Source of the DNA: Taxillus chinensis
Lineage: Eukaryota > Streptophyta > Magnoliopsida > Santalales > Loranthaceae
DNA: 64,000 nucleotides
Assembly: GCA_023512835.1 (NCBI GenBank)
Contig: CM042086.1
Location: 6,916,299-6,980,298 of the forward strand
Reading direction: 5' to 3'
The notes under the pieces are model-generated. The model had not been told where the DNA came from, did no database searches, and worked only from the letters and a program-made list of their open reading frames with translations. This document shows, in pieces, positions 27,701-38,789 of this stretch. Position 1 is the stretch's first letter; the number at the start of each line of letters is the position of its first letter. A program made the position numbers and the translations under genes.

Positions 27701-29625
27701 TTGCCAGGCTCATTCACATTTCTATCAAAATCCAGGTCTGGATCAGCCGCCCGTATTCTTCTGTTGAGTTCTGACCTTATTGCTTCCACATCAATCACAT
27801 CATCACATAAACATCGCAGAACCTCAACCTTAACAGATGGAGGTTGTTTGTAATAGTTGAAGTCAAAAAAATTCAAACTATTTAGATCTAACCCACATTT
27901 CAATCCATAATTTTGATATAGTAGGTAGGTTGCCATGTAGACAGGCCAAGTAATCAAATCCAATAAATTCCAATCAAGAGCCCTACATGCATTTCAGGAA
28001 AAGGAAAAGGAAAAAAAAACATCAGTTTGAATAACATTTTTTTTTTGATAAGTAGTTTGAATAACAAATTAAACTAAAGTAAATGTCAAAAGGGAGGTAG
28101 AGTACCTAAGGCAATCAATAGCAGACTGAGAACCTTCATCAGAAATGAACTCCAAATGCTTCCTCAGAGTTTGTAAAAGAGAAACATGAACAGAATCAAA
28201 TAAAGAGGTAGGATACTTGCATTTCAAAGTGGCCACAAAATCATCCAACTCGAAGGGACTCAAAAATAACAAAGTACTAAAGGACCTTAAACAAGCATAA
28301 ACAGAGAAAACATCTAAAATAGGAATCCCGTCCAAATTCAGATTTTGTGAAGAAGGGGGTAATTGAACATTTGGAGGGAGCCCACTGTGATCTGCAGGTC
28401 CGTCACACCCAGAGCTACTTGAGTTTCTTTCTACAACTGCATTGACTATAGGAGACGATGACAAATCATTTACCATGGGGGGCTCTGTTGTGCTTGCACC
28501 ACACAACAGAACAGATCCTCTCCTCTTACTTCTCCTCAATGCTACTTCTGTCATAGATTTCAAACTCTCTGCATCTTTTCTTCTCTTCTTCCCAGTACTA
28601 CCATTTTTATATGATTGGCCGATGTCATTTTGGTGCCCAGTTTCAGGTTCACAAAAATATTCCTTCACTTGAATTTCATAATAGTTACTATCCTTGGAGT
28701 CGTTAACATCCACACTGCCAAATGAAGCATTAACATCCAATTCCAAATCACAAACCAAAACACTACCTTCCTTCCCAGTGCCATCTAAGAAACCTAAAAA
28801 CGAATCCTCTGCCACATGGCCACCACAAGTGCTCATATTCTTCAACGGAGCCCCTTCAGCATTATTAACACAGAGCCCTCCCAATTTTTTACATGCATCG
28901 TCACCCTCCGCTTGTAGTTCTGTGAACTCGCTTTCAAATGCTTTAATCCCAGAATTGGAACTTCTCATTAAAGTATCATCATACCAATCATTTATATTAT
29001 TGGTTTCTCCATCATAGCCCAAATTCAAGTCAAAACAGCACTTCACCTTCCGGGATTCCATTCCAGAATTGTCAACCACTGCATTAGCATCGTAATCGCC
29101 ACTTACATCCACATTCAGATCAATGGACCGAGCCCACTTCGCATTTCCCAAATATTCAACTTTTGACATAAAACCCCCTTTCAAATGTGACCCATCATTC
29201 ATATCAGACCCCTGATGCGCATTAGTCCCATCATTCGATTCCAGGCCATAGTTTAAATTAATTCCACTAACAGGGACAGACCCTTCTACATTCAAGCCAT
29301 CCCTACATTCCCATACTACAGCCTCAGACACCACCTCGTCGGAAGACTTACCCGGCATGGGGCCAACCTTGCGCCGCTTCTTCGGCTTCCGACCGACCCT
29401 CGGCTTCTTGCTCAGCTTAGAATAGCAAGCTGCATCCGAAGCCACAGCCGAGCCGACTGGCCCGTCAAGGAGCTTAATCATCTCCGCCGATTCCAAGCAC
29501 TCCGAATCGCCATCTCCATAGACAACTTGGTACAATCCAGTGGATGGATCGAACGATTCTACGGTTCCCTGGAAAGCCCCCACACCCTCAAACTCCTTCT
29601 TCACAGTTCTGCCCACAAACTCCAT
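12717..29625 (-). CDS. DDT-WHIM-PHD finger chromatin protein (9 exons, about 1,658 aa)
   Basis: Exons on the minus strand: 29625-28106, 27982-27374, 26405-25340, 24716-24452, 24356-24232, 16027-15570, 14492-14464, 13787-13125, 12958-12717. All joins keep frame and use GT-AG. The N-terminus (about residues 1-55, GTVESFDPSTGLYQVVYGDG) is Tudor-like. A basic nuclear signal follows (KPKKRRK). A DDT domain lies at about 438-507, a WHIM1-like segment just after it, and a PHD finger at about 631-672 (C-x2-C ... CCDGCPAAYHSKC ... WYCPEC). A WHIM3-like stretch ends near 709. Two further Cys/His-rich fingers lie near 1338-1383 (CGHC ... CHYC ... CHKC) and 1557-1602 (CCLC ... CNIC ... CHTC). This is the plant DDT/PHD group that includes PTM and Arabidopsis At5g12400/At5g22760. 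I see no transmembrane segments, so it is probably not PTM itself. Such proteins are inferred to read histone marks in ISWI-type complexes. Intron 5 is 8.2 kb and transposon-rich. Confidence 0.9.
13370..13466 (-). repeat. 24-bp coding minisatellite in exon 8 of the DDT/PHD gene
   Basis: Read on the minus strand, four consecutive 8-residue units (QLKSNQGN, RIKSNLGA, LLQSNQGS, HPKSNKRT) are encoded by 24-base repeats. They sit in the basic linker between the second and third zinc fingers (about residues 1466-1497). The unit length is a multiple of three, so copy changes keep the frame. Confidence 0.8.
14250..15000. repeat. Local direct repeats in introns 6 and 7 of the DDT/PHD gene
   Basis: gagaatagttaaaagttgag occurs twice near 14,263 and 14,295. 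caacttcagaatttagaagc occurs near 14,380 and 14,695. aaagcttgaaaacta occurs near 14,838 and 14,966. These look like small duplications of intron sequence without coding value; they flank the 29-nt exon 7. Confidence 0.5.
16028..19140. other. Part of 8.2-kb intron 5 of the DDT/PHD gene, mostly anonymous
   Basis: AT-rich intronic DNA. A gtgtttgg / ccaaacac pair at about 17,640 and 17,825 hints at a small inverted-repeat element. At 18,495-18,540 there is cttgcgtcaagcctaggcgc followed by acttttaataac, whose reverse complement resembles 22,201-22,245, so these may be ends of another repeat family. Open frames at 16,477-16,812 and 17,820-18,143 (minus) show no recognisable domain. Confidence 0.35.
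19143..20270. mobile_element. Non-autonomous inverted-repeat DNA element with GC-rich core (intron 5)
   Basis: AT-rich arms carry facing phrases: aatttggtaatg and gtgtttgataaa on the left, tttaccaaacac and ccaaattgg on the right. Between them is a C-rich block (about 19,370-19,520, ccccacc repeats) and a less biased middle. The layout (terminal inverted repeats without transposase, odd GC-rich centre) fits a non-autonomous MULE- or hAT-type element. Ends are approximate and no clear target duplication was seen. Open frames in the C-rich block are composition artefacts. Confidence 0.5.
20962..21979 (+). mobile_element. hAT-like non-autonomous element, copy A (intron 5)
   Basis: The left end catgtttcgaagttacgg (20,962-20,979) matches the reverse complement of the right end, catggttcaaagtatcg (21,963-21,979). 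The flanks gttgcaaa (20,954-20,961) and attacaaa (21,980-21,987) agree at 6 of 8 positions, a decayed 8-bp target duplication as made by hAT transposases. The left subterminal region (cggtcacagacgtcatcgcg) is also found inverted in copy B at 51.6 kb. The interior has an AT-rich half and a GC-richer half with an open frame (21,496-21,777) of no recognisable function. Confidence 0.65.
22200..22660. other. Intron 5 segment with GC-richer sequence, not identified
   Basis: Begins with gtggttaaaagcacgcttag and aggcacaaagcaaggcaagg, which mirrors 18,495-18,540 in reverse complement. The following 400 bases are more balanced in composition and contain a short open frame (22,434-22,649) without a recognisable domain. 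Possibly part of a larger nested element. Confidence 0.3.
22950..23760 (-). mobile_element. LINE (non-LTR retrotransposon) 3' remnant (intron 5)
   Basis: Minus-strand frames with several breaks retain fragments resembling the zinc-finger-like C-terminus of plant LINE reverse transcriptase, e.g. KVSAELVDHLLH followed by a hydrophobic W/F/G-rich stretch. The 3' end on the minus strand (acttataaaaaaatc, 22,965-22,951) resembles the tail of the LINE copy at 54.28 kb (acttactataaacaaa), supporting one family. It is 5' truncated, with stops and frameshifts, and not functional. Confidence 0.55.
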
Positions 29626-30100
29626 TATCGGAAACTAAGGGCTCGGGGAGACCGCGCAACTGCCAAGGAGGAGGAGAAGTGGAGAGATCAGAATACTTTC
29701 TCTCTCTAAAACCTCACCGCCTAGAGAGAGAGAGCGACAATGCCCGCCGCGGCGATCATCTGACTTTGTTGTGGCGGGGGATTGGGGTTTAGATTTGATC
29801 GAACCCAACAGAAGACGTACGGTCCTCTTTCTCTCTTTAGAAATGTCGTGGAATACGAGGAGAAAGAAAGGGAAATCATGTGCAGGGAAGAGGAGGGCGC
29901 AGGTTAGAGGGAGAGGATGAAGGCGAGCAGTGACGGCGCAGGATAAAGAGGAGGGTGGCGGCGCAGGATAAAACGTATTCATATGTAAGAGCACTGTCAA
30001 CGTATTTAACGTATTCATGAATGGAAAAAAAAAATAGTGCATTTGATGTCATTAAAAACTAAAATGGTAACTTTGGCCGAGTGTGTCGGGGCAGACGTAG
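29626..30100 (-). promoter_or_regulatory. 5' UTR and proximal promoter region of the DDT/PHD gene
   Basis: The 475 bases upstream of the ATG contain purine/pyrimidine-rich stretches (gagagagagag at about 29,724-29,736, seen as CT-rich on the gene strand) that are common in plant 5' leaders. The region is cut off by the TRIM element at 30,101. I cannot place a TATA box or start site with confidence. Confidence 0.4.
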
Positions 30101-31095
30101 TGTCATGACCCGAGCAGCGTGATGCTGACAGGACATTTTTCAGTGGCACGATTTAAGAATATATTCGTGCATGGCGAAACCAGTCTACGTGCGCTTCAAC
30201 GCTCAAAGGCAAAACTTAGCGTACCGTGGATAGAGAAGCTAAGTGTCGCAATGGGTTGAGAGGCGCGGAAATCTGACCTCGTGACAAGTAGTATCAGAGT
30301 CGAACCTGCCCGTATCCATGAAGACTCGTCGAGCACTCTCGCGAGTAGCGTAATCCCAAGATGGGAGCTCACAGAGGTGAGTCTACCGGTAGTGTCTTGC
30401 ATGTCTCGCATCCATAGATTTGGAATATCCTAGAGTGTAATGCAGAGTTGGGCAAGAGAGTACGAAGGAGCACGTCGGAGCGATTTTGGAAGCCTCCTAT
30501 CCATTGGACATTGGGCGAGCGGGGAGCATCTTCGTAAAGGTGTTTGAGCCTGCAGGGAAGCGATGTCCAACCAGTTGACATTGGGCGAGTGGGAGGGCGT
30601 CGAGTGAAAATGTCATCGCCTGTGGGGAAGCGATGTCAACAAGCGCAACGAGGACGTTGCGAGGATTAGGTGGAGGAAAATGTCATGACCCGAGTAGCAT
30701 GGTGCTGGCGGGACGTTTTCTCAGTGGCATGATTCAAGAATGTTTTTGTGCTACTCAAAGGAAAGGGGTTGGTTGAAGCGTAGATGGTGCGCAACGGAAG
30801 GTTCCATGCAGTTCGTGGAGGAGAACGGATGGAACCCCTTCGAAGTTCAGACGTGCCGACCTGGTTGAATATGGGGAGCATGCCGCTAGTCAATGACTTG
30901 ACGTTGAAGAAGGGATTTGGTCATCCTTACACAAACTAGTCGGGAACTGGAGCCGTTTTCCTGATGAGCCCAGTGGCAGGGTGAAATCAGTTTACGTGCG
31001 CTTCAACCCTCAAAGGCAAAACTTAGCAGACTATGGATAGAGAAGCTAAGTGCCACAATGGGTTGAGAGATGCAGGAAACCTAACCCCCGTGACA
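30101..31095 (+). mobile_element. TRIM-type miniature LTR retroelement upstream of the DDT/PHD gene
   Basis: LTR 1 (30,101-30,286) begins tgtcatgacccgag and ends cgtgaca; LTR 2 (30,681-31,095) begins and ends the same way. They share both ends, but LTR 2 has about 215 extra bases in the middle, so LTR 1 probably suffered a deletion. Two bases after LTR 1 lies tagtatcagagtcg, a slightly decayed initiator-Met tRNA primer site. A purine tract aggtggaggaaaa (30,668-30,680) precedes LTR 2. The internal region of 394 bases is non-coding and contains a repeated acattgggcgag. gacgtagt occurs at 30,094-30,101 and 31,150-31,157, but the bases directly flanking the LTRs do not form a clear duplication. 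Confidence 0.8.
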
Positions 31096-31371
31096 GCAGG
31101 GAAGGGGGGCATTGGACGAGGGACGGGAGCGCCGGACGAGGGGAGGGAGGACGTAGTCGGGCTAGCGTTTTGATGAAACAGATGCGTGGATTTATGGGGA
31201 ATTTACCAAATTTATAAAATATTAGTTCTTCTTCAACAAATTTTGACTTTCGCTTAATAAAGCCAATATCAGTGATCTAAGAGTCAGCAACATCATAACA
31301 AAAGTAATGAACGTAAAAGAAAAAATACACCATTAGTATCAGCAAACAATAAATTTAAAACTTTGAGTTAA

Positions 31372-32003
31372 AAAGCATGTTTGATGAGTGTTTTTAAAAA
31401 TAAAAAATTTAAAGCGTGATTGGTGGGTGTTTTTAAAAGCTTCATTTGTTTGATCATCGTATTTGTTTTGAGTTTGCAAAAACAAACGTTTTCAGAAACA
31501 AAAAACAAAAACAAAAACATTGCAAAGTGCAATGTTTTCAGTTTGTTCTTAGTGTTTTTAGTCAATGGCTCCACACTACTCCCTCGCCCCCTGCGATGGC
31601 AACCACTGCCCCTCCCCCTACCGCACTCCAAGACCATAGCGACGCCCCCTCCCCCCTTATGCTAGGGCCACTGCAACCATAACCCACCCCAACGCTGCCA
31701 ACCTGCTACGATGGCGACTATTATAACGCCACTCCCCTCCCTGCCGTGCTCCAAGGCCACAGGGACCGAGTGACATCACCCCCTCCCCCCGCACCAAGGC
31801 TATTGTGATGGCAACCCACCCCAACGGCATGTTGGGACCCTCTCTCCCTACGCGTCAACTAAGAAAAAGAAAACAATCTCGACGAGAACAATATCTGAAC
31901 ATATTATGTTGTTTAAAATTCTACTAAAACAATTTTTGAATACCAAATATGAATATAGTTTTTGAAAACAAAATACCAAAAATAACACCAACACATACCC
32001 TAA
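31372..32003. mobile_element. Inverted-repeat DNA element with GC-rich core
   Basis: AT-rich arms (gcatgtttgatgagtgtttt on the left; aacaccaacacataccc on the right, the reverse complement of a similar phrase) flank a C-rich core at 31,570-31,850 with repeated ctccaagaccata / ctccaaggccaca units. This is the same architecture as the elements at 19.1-20.3 kb and 59.5-60.2 kb. No transposase is present; frames in the core are composition artefacts. Confidence 0.5.
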
Positions 32004-33806
32004 TTCTCATCAAATTTGACAAGCTCTTAGAGTGTCATCAAACTCGCACATCAGAAGGAGATGGGTCAATGGGGGTAGGGGATAAAAAGAGAGACGAATT
32101 GATGCTAAAGTGAAGGATGTGAAGTGGTGAGAGGGAGGATATAAAGATTTGATAATAATCATTTAAATTTGTGAAAAGTACTTTTTTTATTAAATTTTGA
32201 TATTAGCCTGATGAAGTCAATGCTCTAGTATGGTGTAATTTTTTAATATGTATCATCACGTTCATTTTTAATGGTTTATATTATAATTTTATTTAATTAT
32301 AATAAAATAGTTTTATAATTACTATAGTGATGTTATAATAAAATAAAATTCTAATATGAACCATTAAAAGTAGATCTAACAAATTTAAAGAATTACATCA
32401 TGTTATACTTTGAAAAGTATTACATGAAACGTGAAACCGGAATGCATAAGATACAAAATAAAATAAGTGCATGATAAGAAAAGTGACAACACATGACAAG
32501 TGAGGACAAGATAAACTTATGTTTCTTTAACTTTTTTTTTTAAATTTATTTATGAGTATTAGATGTGATTTTCTAATTTTAATCGAGGTGAATATTTGAT
32601 AATTTTCTCAATTGACATTCATAAAGTGGTTAAATTTTATTTATATTATGTAATATTTAAAATTTTGTGATCTATAACTTATTAAAAGTTAAAACTAGTA
32701 AAAAAGTAGAAACATTATGTTTGTGACTTAGATGTTGTATTTGTTGGTATGCATCTACCGTAAATAATGCAAAGGTCTTAAGTTTAGCAGGTCAGAGAAT
32801 GATGGAGATGACATTAGTAAATAGCAGTGAGCCTTACAAGATACAACAATAAAACACCCTTAAACCTAAAGACTAAATGTTGTTCATAATCGCAAATCAT
32901 AAAGATGATTCAATTGGCTATCTAAATGCTTTACTCATGAATTATTGATAGCAAACTTGTCATTCAAAATACTTTATTTTTTATTATAAAAGAACTTAAA
33001 AAAAACATCAACATGCACTTTAGTAGAGTTTTTTATAAGTTATTATTTATTGCATTTGAATTGTATTCAAAACAAAATAACTTGGTAAAAGCAAGTTTTT
33101 AACATGAAAGTCTACTTTGAAACATCAGTTCCAAATGACATTTTAAAACAGTTTTGAAAGTTATGCTAACTAGGTATGCATAGGATAGAGTTTATATTTA
33201 CAACATAAGTTATTTTTAAAAATTAATCAATTATAATTATTTTAAATTATTAAATCAAATTTAAATAAAATTTAACGGTTCATATTAATTTTACTTATTT
33301 TAAAATAATTACTCACCTTAACATTATCCCCTCTCTCTCTCTCTATATATATATATATGGCATAAATATTTTCATGTTCGAAAATGTTAATAAAATAGAG
33401 CCATCAAATGCAGGCCAACTTTTATTCAAGTAGTAATTTTACGATCAATTTAACCTCTAACATTCAATATTAAGTAAGCTTTCAATCTCGTCTTCGTCTT
33501 CTTTCGTCTTTTAGTCTTAAATGGTGAATTCCATATCAATGACTTGCACTATAAATTTATACACATTACATATTTTTGAATTGAGAGAAAACAGTCCAAC
33601 AAACCATTCCAGTAGTAGTAGTAGTAAAAGAACATGACATCACTTCTCATTCAACGTTCCAAAATGACTGAATACCACTTCAGCCAACCGTATACAATAG
33701 CCCTATCACTCAGTATTACCTGCACAGTAACTTAAAATTAGCTATAATAATAACCATGCAGATTAGAGGCTAATTTTGAAAAGTCAACACTTCAGTATAG
33801 TTCCAT
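32004..33806. other. Intergenic and 3' flank of the PUMY gene
   Basis: AT-rich sequence without a gene. A (CT)n(AT)n microsatellite lies at about 33,330-33,358. The last few hundred bases before 33,807 are the probable 3' UTR of the pseudouridine-phosphate glycosidase gene and include a short gta trinucleotide run (33,614-33,625). Confidence 0.4.
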
Positions 33807-36800
33807 TTAAAAATAAATAAATCTTGAAGGCTCTAAGGCTTCTCCTTTACCAGCAGATTCTCTCAGCCGGGCAAGAGCAGAAGCAATCTTTGCCGCTACA
33901 AGGGCATTGTTTTTCACAAGTGCAATATCTAATACTTGCTTAAGAAAGTCTACACAAATAATTATATATTATTTGATCAAGAAGAAAAAAAGCAGAAATT
34001 CAACACAGGTCGGATTCACAAACTCCCCCAGAAGTCTAGATATCGAAAGCAGAGGAAATGAAATTTAAAAGGATACTTGCAGCCAGTGAGGCTCCACCAG
34101 TTAGTTGATTCACTCTTGTAAGCAGATAAGGAGTTAAGGCATTGCCAATTATATTCTTACCCCTGATGTTCAAACTCCAAATTGTTTGCCAATTAGTAAA
34201 ATAGATACACAATGGAACAATTAGTACAATTAGTTGATTGTACAATTTTAAAAAATCTGATGAATATTAGTAATTAGATGAGCATTAAGCAATTTTCACC
34301 TGGCCTCTTCAAGCGCCCTCTGTATAGCAGATTCAATTATGCTACCTGAAGCTGAATGTTCCTCCGGGATGGGAACAGCAATTAGAATCCCACTGCCAAG
34401 GTTAAGTTTAGTGTTCGCATCTGGTATCAACCAACATCAAAAAGAGCACACAAAATGAATTGTATTATATGGACCTAAGGAGAGAGCAAGACAGGAGAAA
34501 GGATGAGATAATGAAGCGCCATACCTATAAGCCGAGCACATTCTTCCGGGGAATCCACAGAGCAAGGAACCTATGTTTTCATGCCATTAATTTGGTAGCA
34601 AATCTAAAACAATAAGTTATGCAGTTTTGTACAGTTGCCAAAAAAATGTAAAATTATCACTCAGAAGAAAACCCATAAAGTATAAATCATTTCATGATAT
34701 CAGCCTGTGAAGTTCTAACTTTCAAATCTCCACATTAACAGCTTGATTGATAATTTGATATCTCCAGTTCAAAAATAGTACTGATACAAAAAGTCCACAT
34801 TTCCCCCTACCACAGGCTTAGGCTTCCAGTCTTAGCCGTACTTCGAAATCTGGAGGCAGAATCAATTGTTCATGCTATATGTTGGGCACATACATACACA
34901 ATAGGTTGAAGTATAGTGTAAGGTCCTACCCTCTTGGAATCTTAATACAAGCATCACCAAATATCTTCTTATGTTTTCAAAAGGCACACATAATGTTTTA
35001 ATCATGTGACCACTGTACTCTTAAGAGATAATCTTCCAACATCCTCCGTTCAAATATGGTGGCAGTATCAACTTTTCATACCATATGCTGGGCACACATG
35101 CTCCAGGTTGAATAGGGTAAGAGGTCCTACCACCTTGGAAACATTACAGTAAATGGGATGATTTAAATTTAATACAAGCATCACCAAATATCCTCTGCTA
35201 TATATTCAAAGGGCACACATGATGTTTTAATAATGTAACCAGTGTACTCTTAATGACAATAACCTTTTACAATACAAAATTGCAAATAATCTTTATAAGT
35301 TGGGTACAATGAGATAAAGTTTATTAATACCATGCACCCACTTAATTTTGTGAAGAAGGCTGGAAACTCGTTGGTCTTATAAGCAGCAACACAGACACCC
35401 TGAGTTTCCTGTATTCATAGCCATTGATAATCATTTTGGAAAGGCAAATTAGAATAAATAACAAATCAAAAAATAAGTAACTGGGTGAATACCAGATACT
35501 CAAGGGTTCTTGGAATATCCAGTATTGATTTTGCACCAGCAGAGATGACTGCTATAGGAGATTTTCCAAACTCAGTCAGATCAGAGGAGATATCCATCGC
35601 TGCAAAGCAAGATTAAAGGAAAGAATAAACAGATAAAACTATAGCATTGAAGGTGGTGTTTGTTACAGGGAATCTAAGATCTTCATATTCCATGTCTCAA
35701 TGTCATTAATATTTTTTCCTTTACTAAGATGCATAAATTTTGTTGGTTAATTCTATTTTTCTAGGTGCACCAAAACATGATAGCAGCCTCCTAACTACCA
35801 CCCATCCCCCCACCCCCCACCCCCCCACGGAACCCCCCTAGCTAGTTGACTGATGCCATCTTTGATCAGAGGTTCAGATCGCATCTATTCAATGGTAAAC
35901 ATTTCCTGGAGATCACCCATCTTTAATCCAGTGGTTCTTATTTGTCCCTCACTAGCTGGGGTACCCCTTGGGGTACCTGAATACCTATTGATCTGCTGAT
36001 ATGTGTTTGCATTTGCAGCGCAACACAGATTTTTTTATTATTATTATGTGGAAACTAAATTGCATGAAGCACATCAACTAATGGGCAACCAATCATTGCT
36101 GTTCTTATATTGGAAACCGTGACGAAAACACAGGTATGGTGGCAGCAAAATATAGAAAACATTAGTGTTGCATTGTATAATTAGCATGGATGGTACCCAT
36201 TGTGAAAGTTTTATTTTAACAATACAGATTACAGAATGCATGAAGCCAGCTTACTATGTTCGCCATGTATATGTACTCCTCCAATTCCCCCAGTAACAAA
36301 AATAGGGATGCCCACCTGCAAAAGTTTAGGGGGCTCATAAATGTTGGCCAAACGTTTTGTAGAAAATAGGTAATGGCAACATAAATATAATGTAAATGTC
36401 ACTACAATAGAAGGATTTCTATTTTCTTGAAAGAACTGGGTGGATACCATAGAAGCAAAAAACATGGTCGCTGAAACAGTAGTTGCACCATTTCCTCTAG
36501 TAGCCACCTAGGAAAGAGAAGGTTGACATGCAAAAGAAAGTAAAAAATGAGAAATGATAAAGGTAACAAACTGCACTATCCCCATCAGTAAAGGTAATTT
36601 TGCACATAGCGCTCTAAAACTTTTTATAAACATTGCCAGGAAAGAGGGGATGTTTAGATCAGAACATATCACGTCCTACTCACAACATGCGCAATGTCCC
36701 TGCGAGCTATTTTCCGAACCCTACTTCCCATTTTGGAAAGCATCTCCAGTTCTTCCGCACTCAAGCCTAGGCATGCAAAACAGTTCAGCAATCATTTCGA

Positions 36801-37600
36801 CATACTACAACCCAGAGAACTCAAACAGTGAAGCAGATAAATAACATAACATCTGATTGGTACCCATGCATCTGTGTGTGAACGCGTGCATATATGCATG
36901 CAAACGGGTTTTAGAAAAGCACCTATGCATGGTATTCCATTTAAAATAGCAATCGTTGCGGGGACTGCTCCATTCTCCCTCAAAATAGCCTCTAGCTCCT
37001 TGGCAGTTTCCAAATTTTGAGGATAGGGCATTCCTAGGGAGGACAACTATCATGTAAAGAGCATTGCAATGGAGTTGAAGCACGTAACTAATAACTACAG
37101 TACTACTGAATCATGACATTGGGTAGATGCAATAGCAATAAAAAATCATGAATCAAAGCATGTAATGTAAATATTTATCAGCATAAATATGAGCGCGAGA
37201 CAGGTCATTTCACACCCCCCCAGTCTCCTGCGAGTGTGTCTATCGAACCTGAGACTGAGATGCTCCAAGACATAAATGGGGTTATGGGCGCGCGTGGGTA
37301 TAAAGTAGCGTACCATGGGAGATGATGGTGGACTCGAGGGCAACAACAGGGCGGCCGCGGGACAGAGCTTCCGAGACATATGGAGAGACCTTGACCAGTG
37401 TTGTTTCGGCATCCTAAGAAAGAGATGGGAGAAAAAAAAAAACCCCGACTGAGTAATCAATCCTAATCATAGGAATGGAACGAAAAAACACCAGAACAGA
37501 TAAGGATTGGTGGCGTCTGTGCCTTGTCGGGTGGGGAGTCCGAGGGACTGAAGTGTCGGTTGAGATTATGTAGCCTTGATATAGCAGACGAAGTTGACAT
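33807..37600 (-). CDS. PUMY: Pseudouridine-5'-phosphate glycosidase (12 exons, about 361 aa)
   Basis: Exons (minus): 37600-37490, 37413-37314, 37033-36923, 36766-36684, 36507-36448, 36315-36255, 35599-35493, 35408-35331, 34570-34525, 34420-34300, 34162-34077, 33928-33807. From exon 2 all joins keep frame. The protein carries the PsuG-family signature segments: [99 protein letters not shown] and [20 protein letters not shown]. The family splits pseudouridine 5'-phosphate into uracil and ribose 5-phosphate. In plants it works with a pseudouridine kinase in peroxisomes. The N-terminus starts MSTSSAIS and then reads RLHNLNRHF (residues 9-17), which fits the PTS2 pattern R-L-x5-H-F and supports both the start and peroxisomal import. 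The exon 1 donor (t|gttttt) is weak and is the least certain border. Confidence 0.92.
34835..35270. repeat. Tandem duplication of about 210 bases in PUMY intron 8
   Basis: Two successive segments (about 34,845-35,035 and 35,055-35,270) share tctggaggcagaatcaa / tatggtggcagtatcaa, tgggcacata / tgggcacaca, aggtcctacc, aatacaagcatcaccaaata and agtgtactcttaa in the same order. They are diverged, and the second has a short insertion. Non-coding. Confidence 0.7.
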
Positions 37601-38789
37601 CTGCAGGAACTGGGTTCGACCAATCGCACGCGACAAGTTGACGACGACTCGTGGGAGAATGTTAGGGTGGTCGGTTCGGTCGGTTAAACCAAAAGTGGAA
37701 AATCGTTTTTTTTTTTAAATATGTTTTCGCTTCCATGATATATTAACAACTTTAAGTGTTAATTGTTCTATCATTAATAATTTAATACTCATTATCATAT
37801 AAATGCATTAGTATCGATTTAATATATATTATCTTTTAAATACCTTTGTTTTGGAATAATTTTTGCCAAGTTGTGTTTCATGATGTGGTTTTTTTTTTGT
37901 ATCATGACATATTCATACGATATAAAAAGTAAGAAATTAAAACACTAATCATGTCCAAATTAAAAGAGTGAGATCGTAGTGCATTGAGAAAATTTTAGAA
38001 AAGATTAGGGAAAAGTGGGAAAAAAAATATTGATTTTGAATGGAAAAATAATTTTTTAATCATAGGAGTGACAAACTTATAGATCTTATAATTATAAAGT
38101 TATATATATGTGTGTGTATTTTTTTACATTGTATAATTATATATATATATACATGTGTCTGTAATAAACTAATAATATATTAATATATTATAGTAGGCTC
38201 TCGCATGCTTTAAGTATTGCTATTGCATTTTATAAAACAATATTAGACAAAATCATAAAAATATTTAAAGATACTTATGCAAAAGCACTCCCAAGATTGG
38301 TGACGCATACGAAACATGATAAATTTGGTATAATTAAATTAATAAATCACTTTATGGTAACCGGTAACTTGTCATTTTGGCAAATTAGGGAACAGTTTTT
38401 GAATTCAAAATGGAAAATTCTCCGCCAAACGACCTCTAGCTACTTGAAATAAAATAAAATAATATTATACGTGAAACCATACTGCCATAACCTAACTTAT
38501 TTGATTTTGGATATATAATGTTACTTGAAAAATTTATTAATTAAAGTAATATTATTTTAATAAAAATACAAAAGAACTAGTAAGTAACATTACTCTTTTA
38601 TAAATCCTGCTAAATGACTTCTTAGTAATTATATATTTTTAAAATATATTTAATACTATGAAATAAAACAAAATATATGATATGTGGAGAGAGAACTAAG
38701 AATAAATAAATCGTTGGGACAAACTTGGGAGTGTAGAAACGGACTAAGAGATTGCTGCAGGAGGGGTGCTCCACACTCCACAGGGGTGC
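37601..38789. other. Promoter side of PUMY and 3' flank of HY2
   Basis: The first 100 bases upstream of the PUMY start are GC-richer and probably hold its 5' leader. The remainder is AT-rich with (TA)n and (GT)n tracts near 38,100-38,160. The HY2 3' UTR should lie near 38,700-38,789. No further gene is seen. Confidence 0.4.

Noticed and set aside
12717..29625. Naming the DDT/PHD gene PTM
   Set aside because: Domain order is similar, but I see no transmembrane segments, the defining feature of PTM. Related genes (At5g12400/At5g22760 type) fit as well.
28442..29792. Several plus-strand frames over exon 1 of the DDT/PHD gene
   Set aside because: Shadow frames opposite a 1.5-kb coding exon.
37601..37629. 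Alternative PUMY start upstream in another frame (MRLVEPSS...)
   Set aside because: The first codon is GTG, and this frame gives no peroxisomal signal and no family similarity. The ATG at 37,600 does.
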